Source: Adineta steineri (lineage: Eukaryota; Rotifera; Eurotatoria; Adinetida; Adinetidae). Taken from it: a stretch of 64,000 nucleotides of DNA. The DNA lies in assembly GCA_905250115.1 (NCBI GenBank), contig CAJNOI010000100.1:134087-198086 (forward strand), in the 5' to 3' direction. The notes below the pieces were generated by a model. That model made no database searches. It was given only the letters and a program-made list of their open reading frames with translations, and was not told the DNA's origin. A program made the position numbers and the translations under genes. Shown piece after piece: positions 34,689 through 46,784 of the stretch (positions are counted from its first letter, which is position 1; each line of letters starts with the position of its first letter).

Positions 34689-36878
34689 ATGGGAAATACT
34701 ACTTCAATAGACAATGATTTACATGAAGAGTCTAATGATAAATATTTCGAAATATTTTGTCTTATTTGGCTTGATGAAAATATATCGAACACTCGTAATA
34801 CAGAAGAAAAACTACGTTGTATTATCAATCATTTGAAGAAATTTAAAAATGTTAAACAGTGTCAACAATATATTGAGCAACGATCGCAAAATGAGAGAAT
34901 AATACTTATTGTTAGTGATCAATTGGGATTAGAACTAATACCTTCGATTCATCATCTTCGACAATTAATATACATCTATGTATATTGTACGGATACGAAA
35001 AGCAATAACGAGTGGACATGTAAATTTACAAAAGTAAAATTGTGATATTCAAAGATTTTATTTTATGATTTTTAAATAGATAAAAGGTATTGTTGTTGGA
35101 TATGATGAACTTGTTGCAAAAATTCAAGCTAATTATATGATTGAGAAGAAAATTGAAGAGCCTTTATCAATATCAAATGTGAAGAATAATGAGTTTCTTG
35201 TCTTTCAAGTTCTTATTGATTGTTTATTGCGAATGAAATTGAAACAAAGCGACAATGATAAACTTATCAATTGTTTGAAAAACAAATATAAAGGTAATCC
35301 CATCGAATTGAACAATATTTCTGAATTTCAAATGAAATATTCCGCTGATAAAGTTTTGTGGTGGTATACTCGTCAGTCATTTTTCTCCAAGACTCTCAAT
35401 AATGCAGTTCTACATACTCAGTATATTCCCATGATGTTTTTGTTTTGTACATATATATCCGATATTTATGATCAATTGGAACGTTATCAAAGTAAACGTA
35501 TTCTAAAATCGTATCGAAGTCAATTAATATCAAAGAATGAACTAGAAAATCTAAGACAATGTCTTGGTCAATTAATTTCCATTAACTCATTTTTCTTTAC
35601 TGGTAGTAATATTAAGTATCAAATAGCTCTTTTATTCTCTAATGTAGCAAATAATTTAGAAAAAATATTATTTGAAATCATTGCTAATCCTAATATAGTT
35701 ACTAGAAAACCATTTGCTGATATTGGTAGACATACAGATGAATCTCAAGTTTTGTTTATGGTTGGTTCGATTTTCCGCGTTGAAAGTATCAAATGTAATG
35801 ATGATCGAATATGGATTATTCAAATGACTTTATGTGGTGATGATGATTTAAGAGAACAACTTGGAAATGAAAAAATTGATTTAACTGAAATTTACTTTCA
35901 GCATTTCTTAAAAAAATTTTCATTAAATGATCCTTTATACAAAGATCTTGTTGAACTTGGATTACAGAAAGATGATTATGAGAAAATTGTTCAGTGGCAA
36001 GAAAAACAATTAACTATATCAGATTTCAATACGAATGAAACAAATAGTTTAATTGGTAAGTTTATTGAAAAAATGAATTTATGCAAATGTTTTATCACTT
36101 TTTATAGCAAATGAAACTATTTTTCCCATTATGATTGGCATACAGGCTAATCACTATCTCAATCCACAATGGAATGGAAATTATACTTATTTCAACAATA
36201 TCAATGGTAAGCAATACTATTGGACAACGCCAATTGATCGAGGTGGTAAACGATACTATTGTCCAATAGGTTAACATATGTCATTTCATACATCAAATAT
36301 TTTGTTCATATTATAATTTAGGTTGGAAACGATTAAGTATTAATGTAGCAAATGATGCAAAAGAATTTGACAAACGTTGGGGAGATTGGCCAATTGCTTA
36401 TCATGGAACACTTATTGAAAATGTATTAAATATTCTTGCATCAGGTCTTCGAGTCAGTAGAAGCGGATGCTTTTATGACGATGGCATACCACGAGTCTGT
36501 CTATCACCAAGTATAGAATATTGTGCTCATCCACGTTTTGCACAGCCATGGAATGAAATAGATAAAAATGGTCGAACTATTTGGTATCAATTAATTTTTC
36601 AATGTCGTGTCAATCCAAATTCGATTGGATGTATTGCATCTGAAACAGTATTACCTGTAGAGGCTCAATCAATAGTAAGGATAGATCCTAATTTTAATAA
36701 TTCGGAATTAGAATGGATCATATTAGGTAAAAACAATGATGTAGAATTTTTAAAGGATGATATCATTTGTTATGGAATAATGATACGAGCATCAAATGTT
36801 AATCCAAAGTATTTATCATCATCAGGATGGTGGAAATATAGTTATGGAGCTGATGTGTATAATAAGGAATGCGACTGA
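34689..36878 (+). CDS. Fusion of an R-S-E type ADP-ribosyltransferase-like domain and a PARP-like domain
   Basis: Four exons (34689-35033, 35080-36055, 36108-36269, 36322-36878) with introns of 46, 52 and 52 nt give 679 residues. The start MGNTTS fits N-myristoylation. Residues about 20-135 form the N-terminal domain seen before ART domains in bdelloid proteins (LIWLDENIS, IVSDQLGLELIPSIHHLRQ, IYVYC). Residues about 200-385 are an arginine-ART-like domain: WWYTRQSFFSKTLN, YRSQ (Arg261), SFFFTGS where STS is expected (285-291), and DESQ where ExE is expected (335-338). The two changed motifs suggest weak or lost activity. Residues about 475-679 are a second, PARP-like ART domain: AYHGT (His522), LSPSIEYCAHPRFA (Tyr561) and SELEW (Glu625), a full H-Y-E set. 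Cytosolic or membrane-attached; substrate unknown. The ORF is intact. Confidence 0.8.
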
Positions 36879-37057
36879 TAGATTCTTCAATAGACAAATA
36901 GAATCCAAATCTGAGTGTATTTCAATCTTGCAGTCAATCAGAGAAATAGATCATAGTCTTCATTTTACAACACATATAATTATTATATTTTTATCAGAGG
37001 TTATGATTACTAGTTATCCCTATATTTTCAGATGATTTATACTTTCTAAAATAAACA

Positions 37058-37351
37058 TCAAAAAAGAGATTTCAACTGATATGAATAAAGCAAAACAATA
37101 TGATAAAATATTAATGCTCTTGATTTTAATAACAGACATGCGAGGACGATAACCAAGACATCTATGATAACGTTGTATTGTACATTCTGAAGTATTAAAA
37201 TGTGTGAATAATACAAATTCAGCGGTAAAAGCTGATTAAGTTGTTTGATTTGTGTTAAATCGAGTGAAGGTGGACTACCAGGACTATCTGCATAATTTAC
37301 ATCATTATGAAGACAATAATAATCAGATGATACGGTATATTGTAACGACAT
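37058..37351 (-). pseudogene. Possible frameshifted gene fragment, unknown
   Basis: The first part of the minus-strand frame (MSLQYTVSSDYYCLHNDV, then ADSPGSPPSLDLTQIKQLN) looks like real protein. After about 37225 the frame becomes plain hydrophobic. A neighbouring frame then gives TAEFVLFTHFN, SECTIQRYHRCLGYRPRM and a C-terminal membrane segment. A single-base shift near 37225 would join the two. No family was recognised. Confidence 0.3.
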
Positions 37352-38101
37352 GCTATCCGTGAAAGATTGATCGTCTTTTTTCGACTCACTTTTTATACTT
37401 AGCGTAAGTAGGAATTGTTTGATTGAAGTTTACACATGGTATAATTATGATGACTATATATAGTTTAATTGATTTTTGTTTGAGAGATTTTTTGACATGA
37501 AACTATTAAACTTTTGTTAAATAAAAGATCGAAACTATCATTACTTAACTTTGTGTGTATCTCGAAAATATCACATACTTTTGTGTCTCCTACTCCAATG
37601 TTTGATTGAATATTGTAGTTTGATATCAATAATGTATATTAGAAAATTTGTGAATTATTCTTTAATGTTTACCTTATCGACTAGTACACAAATCAATAAA
37701 TTTTAGGCTTCTTTTATTCCATTGTCTTGAGGATTGAGTAAAGCAAGTATCAAGTTAGAAATTAAGATATATGAAAAAAGAGAGAAATTTACGATATTTT
37801 TATGTGATGCTTCGACCAAAATGTGCAACTCTTTTCTCTTCGATATTTTTTATTATTTGAGTCATTTATAAAAACTAAGAAATGAACAGTTCCACAAATG
37901 ATTATGACTAGAGATTACTGAACGATTGTATTATATTTATCATTAAAATATATTTACTTGATTATAATAAAAGATTTTATATTTATTTGAAAGGATAATG
38001 AAATGGCATATATGAAGTATTCAAGTTATATAAGAATAATTAAATAAAAGAAAGTATATTTGAAATTTAGAGTGATGTGTAATAAAGAATGAAACTCATA
38101 T
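37352..38101. other. Intergenic stretch
   Basis: AT-rich. No gene was recognised. Confidence 0.5.
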
Positions 38102-40326
38102 TTAACAATGTAGAAACAATTGAACTCGGTTGTTATTATAATCGGATACATATAAATTCAGTTGATCATCAATTGTCACCCAATAGGGAAACGATAATTG
38201 ACTCTGACTGTTGCCAGATAAACCTGTGACGCCAGCAATTGTTATGCCGTTGGATTGGCCTGCAACGAAAAATTGAATGCGATGATTTCTTGAATCAGCT
38301 ACATAGATATTGCCCATTGAATCTAATGTGATGCCGACCGGTTGATTGAGAAGTGTTGATGTGCTACCACTTAATCCAGTAAGACTACCAATGACGAGTG
38401 TCCAGCTACTTGCACCTAATACCCAACGAACAATATTGTGTGCTCGATAATTAGCAATTAAAAGACTATTTGAAGACGAATCAAAAGTAAAGCCAAACGG
38501 ATAGTACAATTGTGTAATACCAGTTCCTGCACCATTTCCACCAGCAACTACTATACCCGAAGAAGCATTCAAGAGATATTTCATTATACGATGATTGTGT
38601 ACATCGCTTATATAAAGTGTACCTGTGCTGGAGTCACGGGCTATACCATTCGGACGATTGAAGGTGTTGTTTGTAGATCCCGAAATACCTGAATTAGAAT
38701 TGTATAGATCAATGTTTTGCTTATGTTTTATTAGGCGTTCGGAGCTCAATCTTCATAACAATATACTAAGAATGCTCATTATTCATTTCAATTTCTTAAG
38801 CTCTGAATAATCTGTTATTTTAGTCATATGTAACTCTTTGTAATCACTCACAATGTCGAGTTTCATTGATTTCTGTTTTAGAAAGGTAGAGTATTTGTTT
38901 TGTTTATATATATTCAAAAATTAGAATATATCAAGATCAACATATTTATTCACGAAGAATAACTTGAATATCAAGAAATCAATAACAAAACATTATTTTC
39001 CATAGGAACTATTAATAATTAAGTATGTGTTTTCTCTATATAACGGATTATTCTCAGCAGACTTTGTTTTGATGCAATTTTCAATTAATAGATCAGAAAA
39101 AGATAATAAATAAAGATTTTAATCATAAAACGAGAATTAATAGTTTACAAATATTTTTTTTCTATCTTTCATACCTAGAATACCAGCAATCGTAGTGCCA
39201 GATGATGCACCATTTGCCCAATATACAACCCGATGATTAATTTTATCTGTGAAATACATATTATCATTGGAATCGAGCACAACACTGACAGGCATGTTTA
39301 AAGCAACTGAGCTTGCACCAGCAGTGGCATTGGATAGACCAGCCACCGTTGTACCATTCGATTCATTGATTAACCATCTTTGTATGCGATTGTTGGCAAA
39401 ATCGGCAATATAAAGTGAGTTGGATGAACCTAATGCGGTGCCATATGGTTGAGAGAGCAGATTTGCTGCTTTGCCTGCAGAGCCGTTACTCGCACCAGCT
39501 ACCGTAATACCCGTTTTATTCCAACCATGTAAGATCGGAGTAGCTATAAAAACAAACGAAATCTATAGCATACATAGTACACCTCACTGTTAGTTACAAA
39601 ATCGATGAATGTATATCTTCTTTCATATTTTATATAGTAAATTTATTTGTATAATCCATTAAAATTCACTACTATCTTTCAGGATCTCCTATAAGCTATG
39701 AGAGTTAACTTGATGCCCCAATTTGGATCCTGATGAAAAGATTGCATATATCTATGTTTCACTTCTTACCTTCAGCATTATGAATCTTTAGAAATAATAG
39801 TAATCTGCAGAAAATTCTAGTAATATATGTCAATTCTTAATGAAATTAATAATGAAAATTTTCTAATATCAGTAACTTTAATTTTAATAACTCTCTGTGT
39901 GTGAAAGCGATAGAATCAAAGAAGTTCTCAATGAGTCTTGCCGAATGATTTATTCATGAACGAAAAAGAAATACAAAGTAGACTAGAAGAAAATTCGATA
40001 AATTTCCTACCTGGTAATTTACTCTGCTGAAAGTCATAAACTATTGTACTAATCGAGACGGTAAGATTCGCTGGTGTTATTCTTCCGCTATATAGCGAGC
40101 ATTGAGGAATAGCCAAACTATCAAATACAGCAGTATTGCAATTGACAAATAGATTTGCACATTGAGCAGCGCAAACTACTTGATATTTTACCGTCAGACT
40201 AGTGATTATAGTGTCTGTTGAATTATAACGCATGTTATAGTAGACATTGCCTATTGTCGAAAGTGATGCATTCGTACGTGTAGTCCAAATAAGATAATAT
40301 ATGCATAATAGATACAGATAGGCCAT
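38102..40326 (-). CDS. Secreted PAN-like/NHL-repeat protein
   Basis: Exons 40011-40326, 39175-39543 and 38102-38688 join in frame to 423 residues. The two introns are unusually long for this window (467 and 486 nt). The chosen start, MAYLYLLCIYYLIWTTRTNA, is a signal peptide; an in-frame ATG 33 bases upstream is possible. Residues about 35-100 have a PAN/apple-like pattern of spaced cysteines (VVCAAQCANL, CNTAVF, PQCSLYSG). About six NHL beta-propeller blades follow, each with a VAG(G/A) turn, a QP or RP step and an (I/M)Y(V/I/F)(A/S/T)D..N.R strand. The blade sets are at 110-260 (exon 2) and 260-423 (exon 3). The protein is probably extracellular and binds a ligand or carbohydrate through the propeller. 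A GT-rich hairpin lies just upstream (40381-40437). Confidence 0.85.
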
Positions 40327-40380
40327 CTTGATTATCTTACAAATAAATAAAACATTCATATTACATTTATTATTGTGCGT

Positions 40381-40437
40381 GCGAGGGTGTAAATATTATC
40401 TTCTTTATGAATCATACCCACACCCACATCCTCAAGA
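40381..40437. repeat. Telomere-like hairpin upstream of the NHL gene
   Basis: GCGAGGGTGTAAATATTATC has a right-hand partner, ACCCACACCCACATCCTCAAG. It lies 22 bp upstream of the outer ATG of the NHL gene. Confidence 0.7.
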
Positions 40438-41589
40438 GTGTTTGAAGAAAAATACTCACTAGATAAAAGAAAGTGCACAGTCTGAAACTCTTCAGTATGA
40501 GACGATACGAGAGTTACCTTACGCCAACTTTCTGATGTGATACACCTATTGTTTTCTATACTTCTTTACACAATAACTACATGACTTGAAATGAACACAA
40601 TTATAGATTTTGTCAGAATTTTAAACAGAAACGAGCAAAGAGAGAAAGAGCGAGGATTGAAACAAATTTAGAAGAAGAAAAAAAAAGAAATGACGTTGTT
40701 CATTATACTGTATGGCGTATATAATGCTATTTTAAGATTAGTTAGTGTGAATTAATAAGAAGAAAAAATTGCATATTATGAATATCTAACGAAACGAGAA
40801 GAAGTACCGACTATTATAATGTTTATTAGAAAAAGATAATTATCTGAAATTCATTTTCTCAGAAGGAAATGAGAATTTGAAAAGGCATTGAGAGACATGT
40901 TTATATCATGCACAAAAATAGGTTAATGATGCAACATATATTTACTTTTTTACTCTTATAATATGAACGCACACGGGACTCGCATATTTGAACAAATGAA
41001 CATTATAAAGTTTTTATGAAAAAAAAAGATAATGCTAAGATCCATTTTATATAAGCGTGACTAGCTGCCAGGAAGTCCCATTTTTTCTGATTATGTACGG
41101 ATATCTATTCTTTGCCACAAATTCTGATGTCCTAGATAACTAATTATATCATGCCTACATTTGTGCACAATTAAATAATTAACACAGTTCTGGTAATCAA
41201 TTTCAATCGTTTTGAACCTCATAGATAGGGTGAAGAATATTTTCTTGATTTTCAGACACCGTACATCACGTAGGCTAAAAGGAAATAAATACAAGGGAAA
41301 GATATCTGCTTTGAGAGGTCTCACATTTAAAACTGCCTACCTAGAGATGTATTATCGTAATATTTCAATTTATTTTTAGTACAAATGAGAAAAACAACAA
41401 TAACAATCATCACACAGAAGAATAAAGATAAGGAAAGCCATAGAAGCAAGGAGAATCGGCACATATTAAAAGAGGAAAAGAGAAAACGTAGGCAAGAAGA
41501 CAGATAGCGTTAGGATATCATCAGATGGATTTTGATATATATGTGGTATTATATCCACTGTAGTAATTCTTCCTCAAGATTAAAATACA
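40438..41589. other. Intergenic stretch
   Basis: AT-rich with purine-rich runs (around 40620-40690 and 41390-41500). No gene was recognised. Confidence 0.5.
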
Positions 41590-41640
41590 TTGAGCGTGTG
41601 GGTGTCCATTATTCATTTACACCAACATCCACACCCTAAG
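41590..41640. repeat. Telomere-like hairpin
   Basis: TTGAGCGTGTGGGTGTCC pairs with ACACCAACATCCACACCCTAA. Confidence 0.7.
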
Positions 41641-41701
41641 TATGTTACTTTTGACGTAGCAAGATCATAGTTTGTGTATTAATAAAAATATTAAAGATTA
41701 A

Positions 41702-42268
41702 CCCTTTCATTACAGATGACCCATATATGGGCATTAGATACAGTCTACGACAAAAGTTTAAACGAATTTAATTTTTTCCTGATATTGACGAGTATCCGTT
41801 TGATTCAACCGGTGATCTAAGTATTATGAGAGACCTACTACATGGTACATTGGAAGCAGTTCTCCCCTTTGTCTCTATAGATTATTTATAGTGAAAATGA
41901 TTTTTAAGCGTTTCAGTATTTTGCGTTTCCTAACCAAGAAATTTTCTCAAAAAAAATAAAAAAATATACTAATCGATAGAGAATTTGAAGCTCTATCGAT
42001 TGCTAAAAAAAGGATTTTTCCCTAAACTGTACTATCAGTTCATAAATACGATTTCAGTGAAAAAGTCGGAAAGATAGTGGCAAGTCAAACTAGCTGTTGT
42101 ATACTTTTACTTATTGAAATATATTATACACCATGTAGTAGGTCTCTCATACTACTTAGATCACCGGTTGAATCAAACGGATACTCGTCAGTATTAGGAA
42201 AAAATTAAATTCGCTTAAACTTTTGTCGTAGCCTGTACATCTGTAAGAAAAAACCCGTAACGAGAGGG
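41702..42268. mobile_element. piggyBac-type MITE with long inverted arms, 567 bp
   Basis: TTAA flanks both sides (41698-41701, 42269-42272). The terminal bases are CCCTTTCATTAC on the left and, inverted, CCCTCTCGTTAC on the right. Long arms (about 41735-41852 and 42131-42240) are inverted copies that share ATCACCGGTTGAATCAAACG, GGTCTCTCAT and GTCGTAG. A central palindrome, AATCGATAGAG/CTCTATCGATT, lies near 41973-42001. There is no coding capacity. The transposase source is not in this window. The arms differ at only a few sites, so the copy is fairly young. Confidence 0.85.
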
Positions 42269-42389
42269 TTAAAATACATTAGAATATATAAAATATTATA
42301 AATTACTAAAGCATTCATGAGTACAAAGTTCTGTTAATCAGCGTCTTGGCCTTGCAGGAAAGCATACAATTGCACAACTATAAAATATT

Positions 42390-42791
42390 TTAGCTTATTG
42401 TGCAGGCACCTGATCGTATATGAGGTGGAGGTGGAACATCCATAGATATTTTTTTCATTTCACTAATAAAGCGTGTGTATTCAGTTGGAGATAGATCATC
42501 ATCGATTGATTTCTTCTTCAATTGTTTATGTAAAGATTCGAAGTCTATAGTTGAATTATTGTTACAAAATGTATATAATTGTTGTAATGCAGATCCATCC
42601 ATATCATTACAAAGTAAGGTAAATTGATGTAACTTTTTGTCATTTAAAAAGTCTACAACATTCTGTTGTGTCTAACTCTGTATTGAAATTGATGTATAAA
42701 TATCATCAGATCTAGAAGAAGGAGAATGATGTTCTTCTAAAAATAATCTCCTGTGAGGAGTGTCAATCACTTTTTCAAGATCATACTTTCT
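42390..42791 (-). pseudogene. SAM-like domain remnant of a larger signalling protein
   Basis: An acceptor-like TTTTTAACAG near 42792 leads into an open reading (RKYDLEKVID, HRRLFLEEHHSPSS, YTSISIQS), then a TAG. The same frame then resumes with TQQNVVDFLN, KKLHQFTLLCNDMDGSALQQLY, an acidic DDDLSPTEYTRFISEMKK stretch and a C-terminal PPPPH...CTIS tail. W-T-x-x-x-V-x-x-F-L followed by D(M)DG-x-A-L is the SAM-domain signature, and the TAG sits exactly where the Trp is expected. In bdelloids this C-terminus often follows a TIR-type region; no such region is left here. Confidence 0.5.
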
Positions 42792-43439
42792 GTTAAAAAT
42801 TTTTTTTTATATATTACTGATTTTAAACCTTCACCAGGGAAGGGGACCGTTAGCTGGCCGTGCCCATATCCAAGAAAACTTCTTTCAATTGTAATCATTA
42901 TATTTTAGATAGAGAATCAATTCACAGTCTTTTTGACGTTGAGGGTGTCGATGTGAAATGATGACAGTACCCACACTCATCTTACTATTCATTTGATAGA
43001 AATATCGACAATGTTCTATGAGAATATTTTCTTTAGTAAAAGCATTTTTGTATAGAGTATCATAAATTCCAAGAAAATTAATTTGAATAATACACAAAGT
43101 ATTTCTGAGAATGTTGTTTCGAAAAGAGCAATAAGCATACACAATTGATACTTTCAATTGACTCCACAGTCATTTAGTAGAAACTATAATTGATTATAGT
43201 TGTTCATTGACTCACTAATTAATCGATTGTTGCAATATTCTTATTCTCACTTTACAGTTTTCTTAACAAATAGTTGACGTTTGTTGAGATATAGATTTTA
43301 ATACTATTATCATTGATGATACAACGATTTTTAAAAAACGAAATTATGACTATTTATTATATTAAGTAGTAAAAATTTTTTCGACAAATAATTATTTAGA
43401 ATTTTAGTATATGATACTAAAGATGAATGTCTCGTAGAA
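42792..43439. other. Intergenic stretch with a degenerate hairpin
   Basis: Holds a weak GT-rich hairpin at 42939-42982 (GTTGAGGGTGTCGATG / GTACCCACACTCATC). A minus-strand frame abuts it (about 42990-43157; NILIEHCRYFYQMNSKMS) and may be another captured scrap. No family was recognised. Confidence 0.4.
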
Positions 43440-44555
43440 TTACTCAGGTATTAAAACACAACGATAGTAGACAGATCCACTTGATACTATTGCCATTGGA
43501 TCTTCATACACATAATCCGTGTTGACTGCCATAAATTCACGTTTCACATCAAAATCAGATTGAAGAAAAGCATTGGCATTTCCTCTAGTTGGCACAGATT
43601 TGTAAGATGAATATTGCAAGAGTGCATAGAAACATCCAATTGTCAAATTATTTACTGTAACAGTTCCAAGCATTTCTATGGGATCTTCTCGAAATACTGG
43701 ATTAGGTTCATCCCATTCAGAAACAGATAATTGAACTGGTAATGTTACGGAATCTTCATCAACAATACCAGTAATAGCTATACCATAGTCGACCTATAAT
43801 ATAAACATGTTTATCTATGTTAAATGATCAAATTATAATGAAAATATTTACAAACAATGGTAGACATCCATCATCATCTTCATCATCATCATCCTCATTA
43901 CTTTCTTCTTCATCACTTTCTTCTTCATCATCTACTCCATCATTGATAGTTTCTCTAGTTGCTCCAAATTCGTCTTCGTTGAGATTTTTCTCGAATCTTC
44001 TATCCTCATATAAATCATGATAGATGATTTTATCATGTGGATCATATTGATCTTCATTTTGATATCGTATGCCAACTGCTGGAACAATATGATCATAATC
44101 TTCATAACTCATCCCGGGAAGAAAAATACCAAATATGACAGGATGTCGTCGTATAATTGATCGTTTCATCCAATGACAAAAATGACGAAATTGTGGTTGA
44201 GGAGAATTAATCCAATCCCATTCATTATATGTAAAATGAAGTATTGTCAAAGTACGCAACGGTTTTCGATGATCATTGGATGTCACTGGTTGCAATAGAT
44301 ATTCACCTTTATTTATATCACGGATCAATTTTTGAGAAATCCAAGCACCATAATAGAGACCTAATCAAATCAAATAGTTATTATTTTTACTGTTCATAGA
44401 CAAAAAAATATACCGATAGACTGAAGAGCTGTTTCACCACAATAACCATTGCCATTATCCCATTGTAATCGTGGTGGAATATTAAGTAAAATAGTTTTCT
44501 CCATTGTTGTTTCAGTTTCTTCTTCAATCATATTCTTTGAATTCATGTCTAACAT
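43440..44555 (-). CDS. Peptidase C39-like (papain-fold) protein
   Basis: Exons 44414-44555, 43852-44360 and 43440-43793 with introns of 53 and 58 nt give 334 residues. The first exon has NIPPRLQWDNGNGYCGETALQ, and Cys39 in GYCGE is the expected nucleophile. SIGLYYGAW continues the helix. The second exon carries DHIVPAVGIRYQ (His) followed by YDPHDKI (Asp), the other active-site residues of C39-like folds. A very acidic spacer (about 30 D/E residues) leads to the last exon, which begins VDYGIAITG and forms a beta-rich C-terminal domain seen after such peptidases in bdelloids. There is no signal peptide. The start at 44555 has an in-frame TAA directly upstream. It could be a transglutaminase-like relative, but C39-like fits better. 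Confidence 0.7.
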
Positions 44556-45047
44556 TTATGTTAAAAGTTCGACTATTTATTATCTAATATCTTGTATTTT
44601 TACCTCTGAATGACTCATAAAATTGCGCAATATACACAGAATGTTTTTTTCGAAATATCCATGCTGAAAATGACGTTAACTTTTGGATATTTTCCTTCCT
44701 TCTTTCTTTGTTTTTGTTTTACAAGCTTTGATGACTAATACCAAGCTTTACCTTTTTTATTCTTACTAAACTGTAAGACATAAATATATATTTATTGCTT
44801 TATTAATAAAAGACGTTTTTCATATTCAATAAATGAATTATTAAATAAATAAAAATTATTCTCTATTATCAAGACAGATCTTCTGCACAATATTTTTTTC
44901 GTTCAAAATAATATTTACATTTTTACTGAAATGTAGTAGAACAATTTTTACTTTTTTATGAATTTAAAATGCACGAAATATCGTAGAAAGTTTATTTCTG
45001 AATTAAATAATGAATTTTTTTTTATCTTTTCTTGTCTAGTCTAACAA
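44556..45047. other. Intergenic stretch
   Basis: AT-rich spacer between two minus-strand genes. A short 5' exon of the C39-like gene could lie near 44600-44640, but splicing it in gives a stop. Confidence 0.45.
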
Positions 45048-45782
45048 CTATTCGATGTTGGAAGTATTTGGTATATCGAGTATTTTGATTGGGTTCTGTT
45101 TATCATCATTATTTTTTTGTTTATCAATTTCTCCACTATTACGTAGTTCCTTCTCGTATCGAATCAATTGTATAAGAAAACCACGATTTGGACATGATAT
45201 AGGACGACGATCGAGTAAAAAGTCGTAAGCTTTCATCAGAGTATCATGATGATATCTAGAATAAAAAATATTTCATCGATTGTAAACATAAAATAAATTT
45301 TACTTCATTAGATAAGCGAGAACGATGGACGATGATCGAGAAATACCCATTTGACAATGAACTAATACTTTTTCTTTCTTCTCCTTACATGAAAATAAAA
45401 ATTCATTTGTTTTTTCAAAATGCTGGTTGATATTAACATCTTCATCATCTTGCATATTAATCCATAATACATTAAAATTTTTAATAATTTCTTCTCCCAA
45501 TGGTACATGACAAGTATTAATGATATATCGAATATCGAGATCTTTAAGCAAATTGAGATTTTTCGCATGATTTATAGCACCATGATAGAGAAAATCATCA
45601 ATCACCACTGATGGATAATAATCAAATTTCCCAGATAGGTTCCTTTTTTGTTTTATAAGTTTCATTAATTTAGCGAAGTATATCATTTCTTCTTCTGTTG
45701 CTTGTAAATCATTTATTAGATGTTCAAATGTCCATATATCAATATATTCGGTTATCAGTAGATTTATTAATTCATCGGTCAT
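45048..45782 (-). CDS. Dual-specificity protein phosphatase
   Basis: Exons 45304-45782 and 45048-45255 are joined across a 48-nt intron and give 228 residues. The catalytic loop HCQMGISRS (HCxxGxxRS/T) is intact, with Cys and Arg in place. The general-acid Asp lies in the INMQDDEDVNI stretch about 35 residues upstream, and VVIDDFLYHGAINHAKN opens the phosphatase fold. Exon 2 finishes it with RRPISCPNRGFLIQLIRYEKEL, the usual C-terminal helix. Residues 1-50 form a helical N-terminal extension not typical of small DUSPs. An upstream in-frame ATG at 45872 would add 30 poorly conserved residues. The protein dephosphorylates Ser/Thr/Tyr, and the substrate cannot be told. Confidence 0.88.
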
Positions 45783-46532
45783 ATTCTTCTTTTTTATTAT
45801 TTTATTTGGCTTAAATACGTAATCTAAAATAAAAAAGATATTTTCAAATTTCAATTTAATATTGTTGTTCACTAATCTAGAATTATTTTAAACTTTAGAA
45901 GATTTTATCAACTTATATAAAAATGCAGTTTGTATTAAATGTAACCTTGCCATTTTAGATTCTTTACGCAGAATCGAAATTTTCAAAAGCACATGTTGTG
46001 TTTTTAATGAATAATACTTCCTTTCTATTCTTTTTTTTGCCGAGATAAAGAATCATTTTACGATTAATGTTTTGTTTTTCTGTGTTGCAAGAATTTTATC
46101 TGATAAAATAATATTACACTCGCTAAGATATAAGAACTTTGTATTTTGATTACTAATGCTTGGTTCTTTAGTTAAATATTCTTAGAAACGTAAGCTTTGC
46201 ATTCATCTACACCTTACAATGAGCTCTATCGCTAAAACTAAATTAATTGTTAGAAATGATTTTATCTTTCAGTTTTTATCAATTTTTAAACTATTTACAA
46301 ATTCAATAAATAGCCTTCAATCAGATATATTTGAGCTTCATATTTCGTAATACTTCCTATTCCTACATTTGATTTATGATTAGTACGATTATTTCAATTA
46401 GAAGTTGTTGGTGAACAGAATTTGATAATATGTAATAAATGATTAATTATAATCGTTTTTAATTTTTCAATGAAATACTATGAGAATTTATTTCTATCTG
46501 CAATTTTAAATGAAAATTTGGATTAATAAATA
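45783..46532. other. Intergenic stretch
   Basis: AT-rich. No gene was recognised. Confidence 0.5.
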
Positions 46533-46784
46533 ATGAAAATTGAAGAATATTTTCCATCGACTAGTGACATCTTTGTTGACAAATGTCAACTACTATTCGA
46601 AGAATTTTATAATGGAAAAAAAAATATTTCCATATATATTCTAGATTCAGTTCTACAAGATGACACCAGATACTTTTTTTTTGCATCAGATGACTTGACA
46701 TTCTCCATCTTTAAAGTTCCATATTATCTTTTTAAGTTTATATATAATTCTATGTTATTTTTCAATAGCATACTAGAATTATAG
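46533..46784 (+). CDS. Possible first exon, unknown
   Basis: A frame that starts MKIEEYFPSTSDIFVDKCQL and continues with EEFYNGKKNISIYILDSVLQDDT has protein-like composition to about codon 60, then turns hydrophobic at a possible donor (TTTAAAGTTCC). It might be the 5' exon of the gene whose 3' exon lies at 48235-48846, but the intervening intron would be about 1.4 kb and no link is shown. Confidence 0.3.
   Translation: MKIEEYFPSTSDIFVDKCQLLFEEFYNGKKNISIYILDSVLQDDTRYFFFASDDLTFSIFKVPYYLFKFIYNSMLFFNSILEL

Noticed and set aside
43817..44020. Ser-rich plus-strand frame
   Set aside because: It is the antisense reading of the acidic tract of the C39-like gene.
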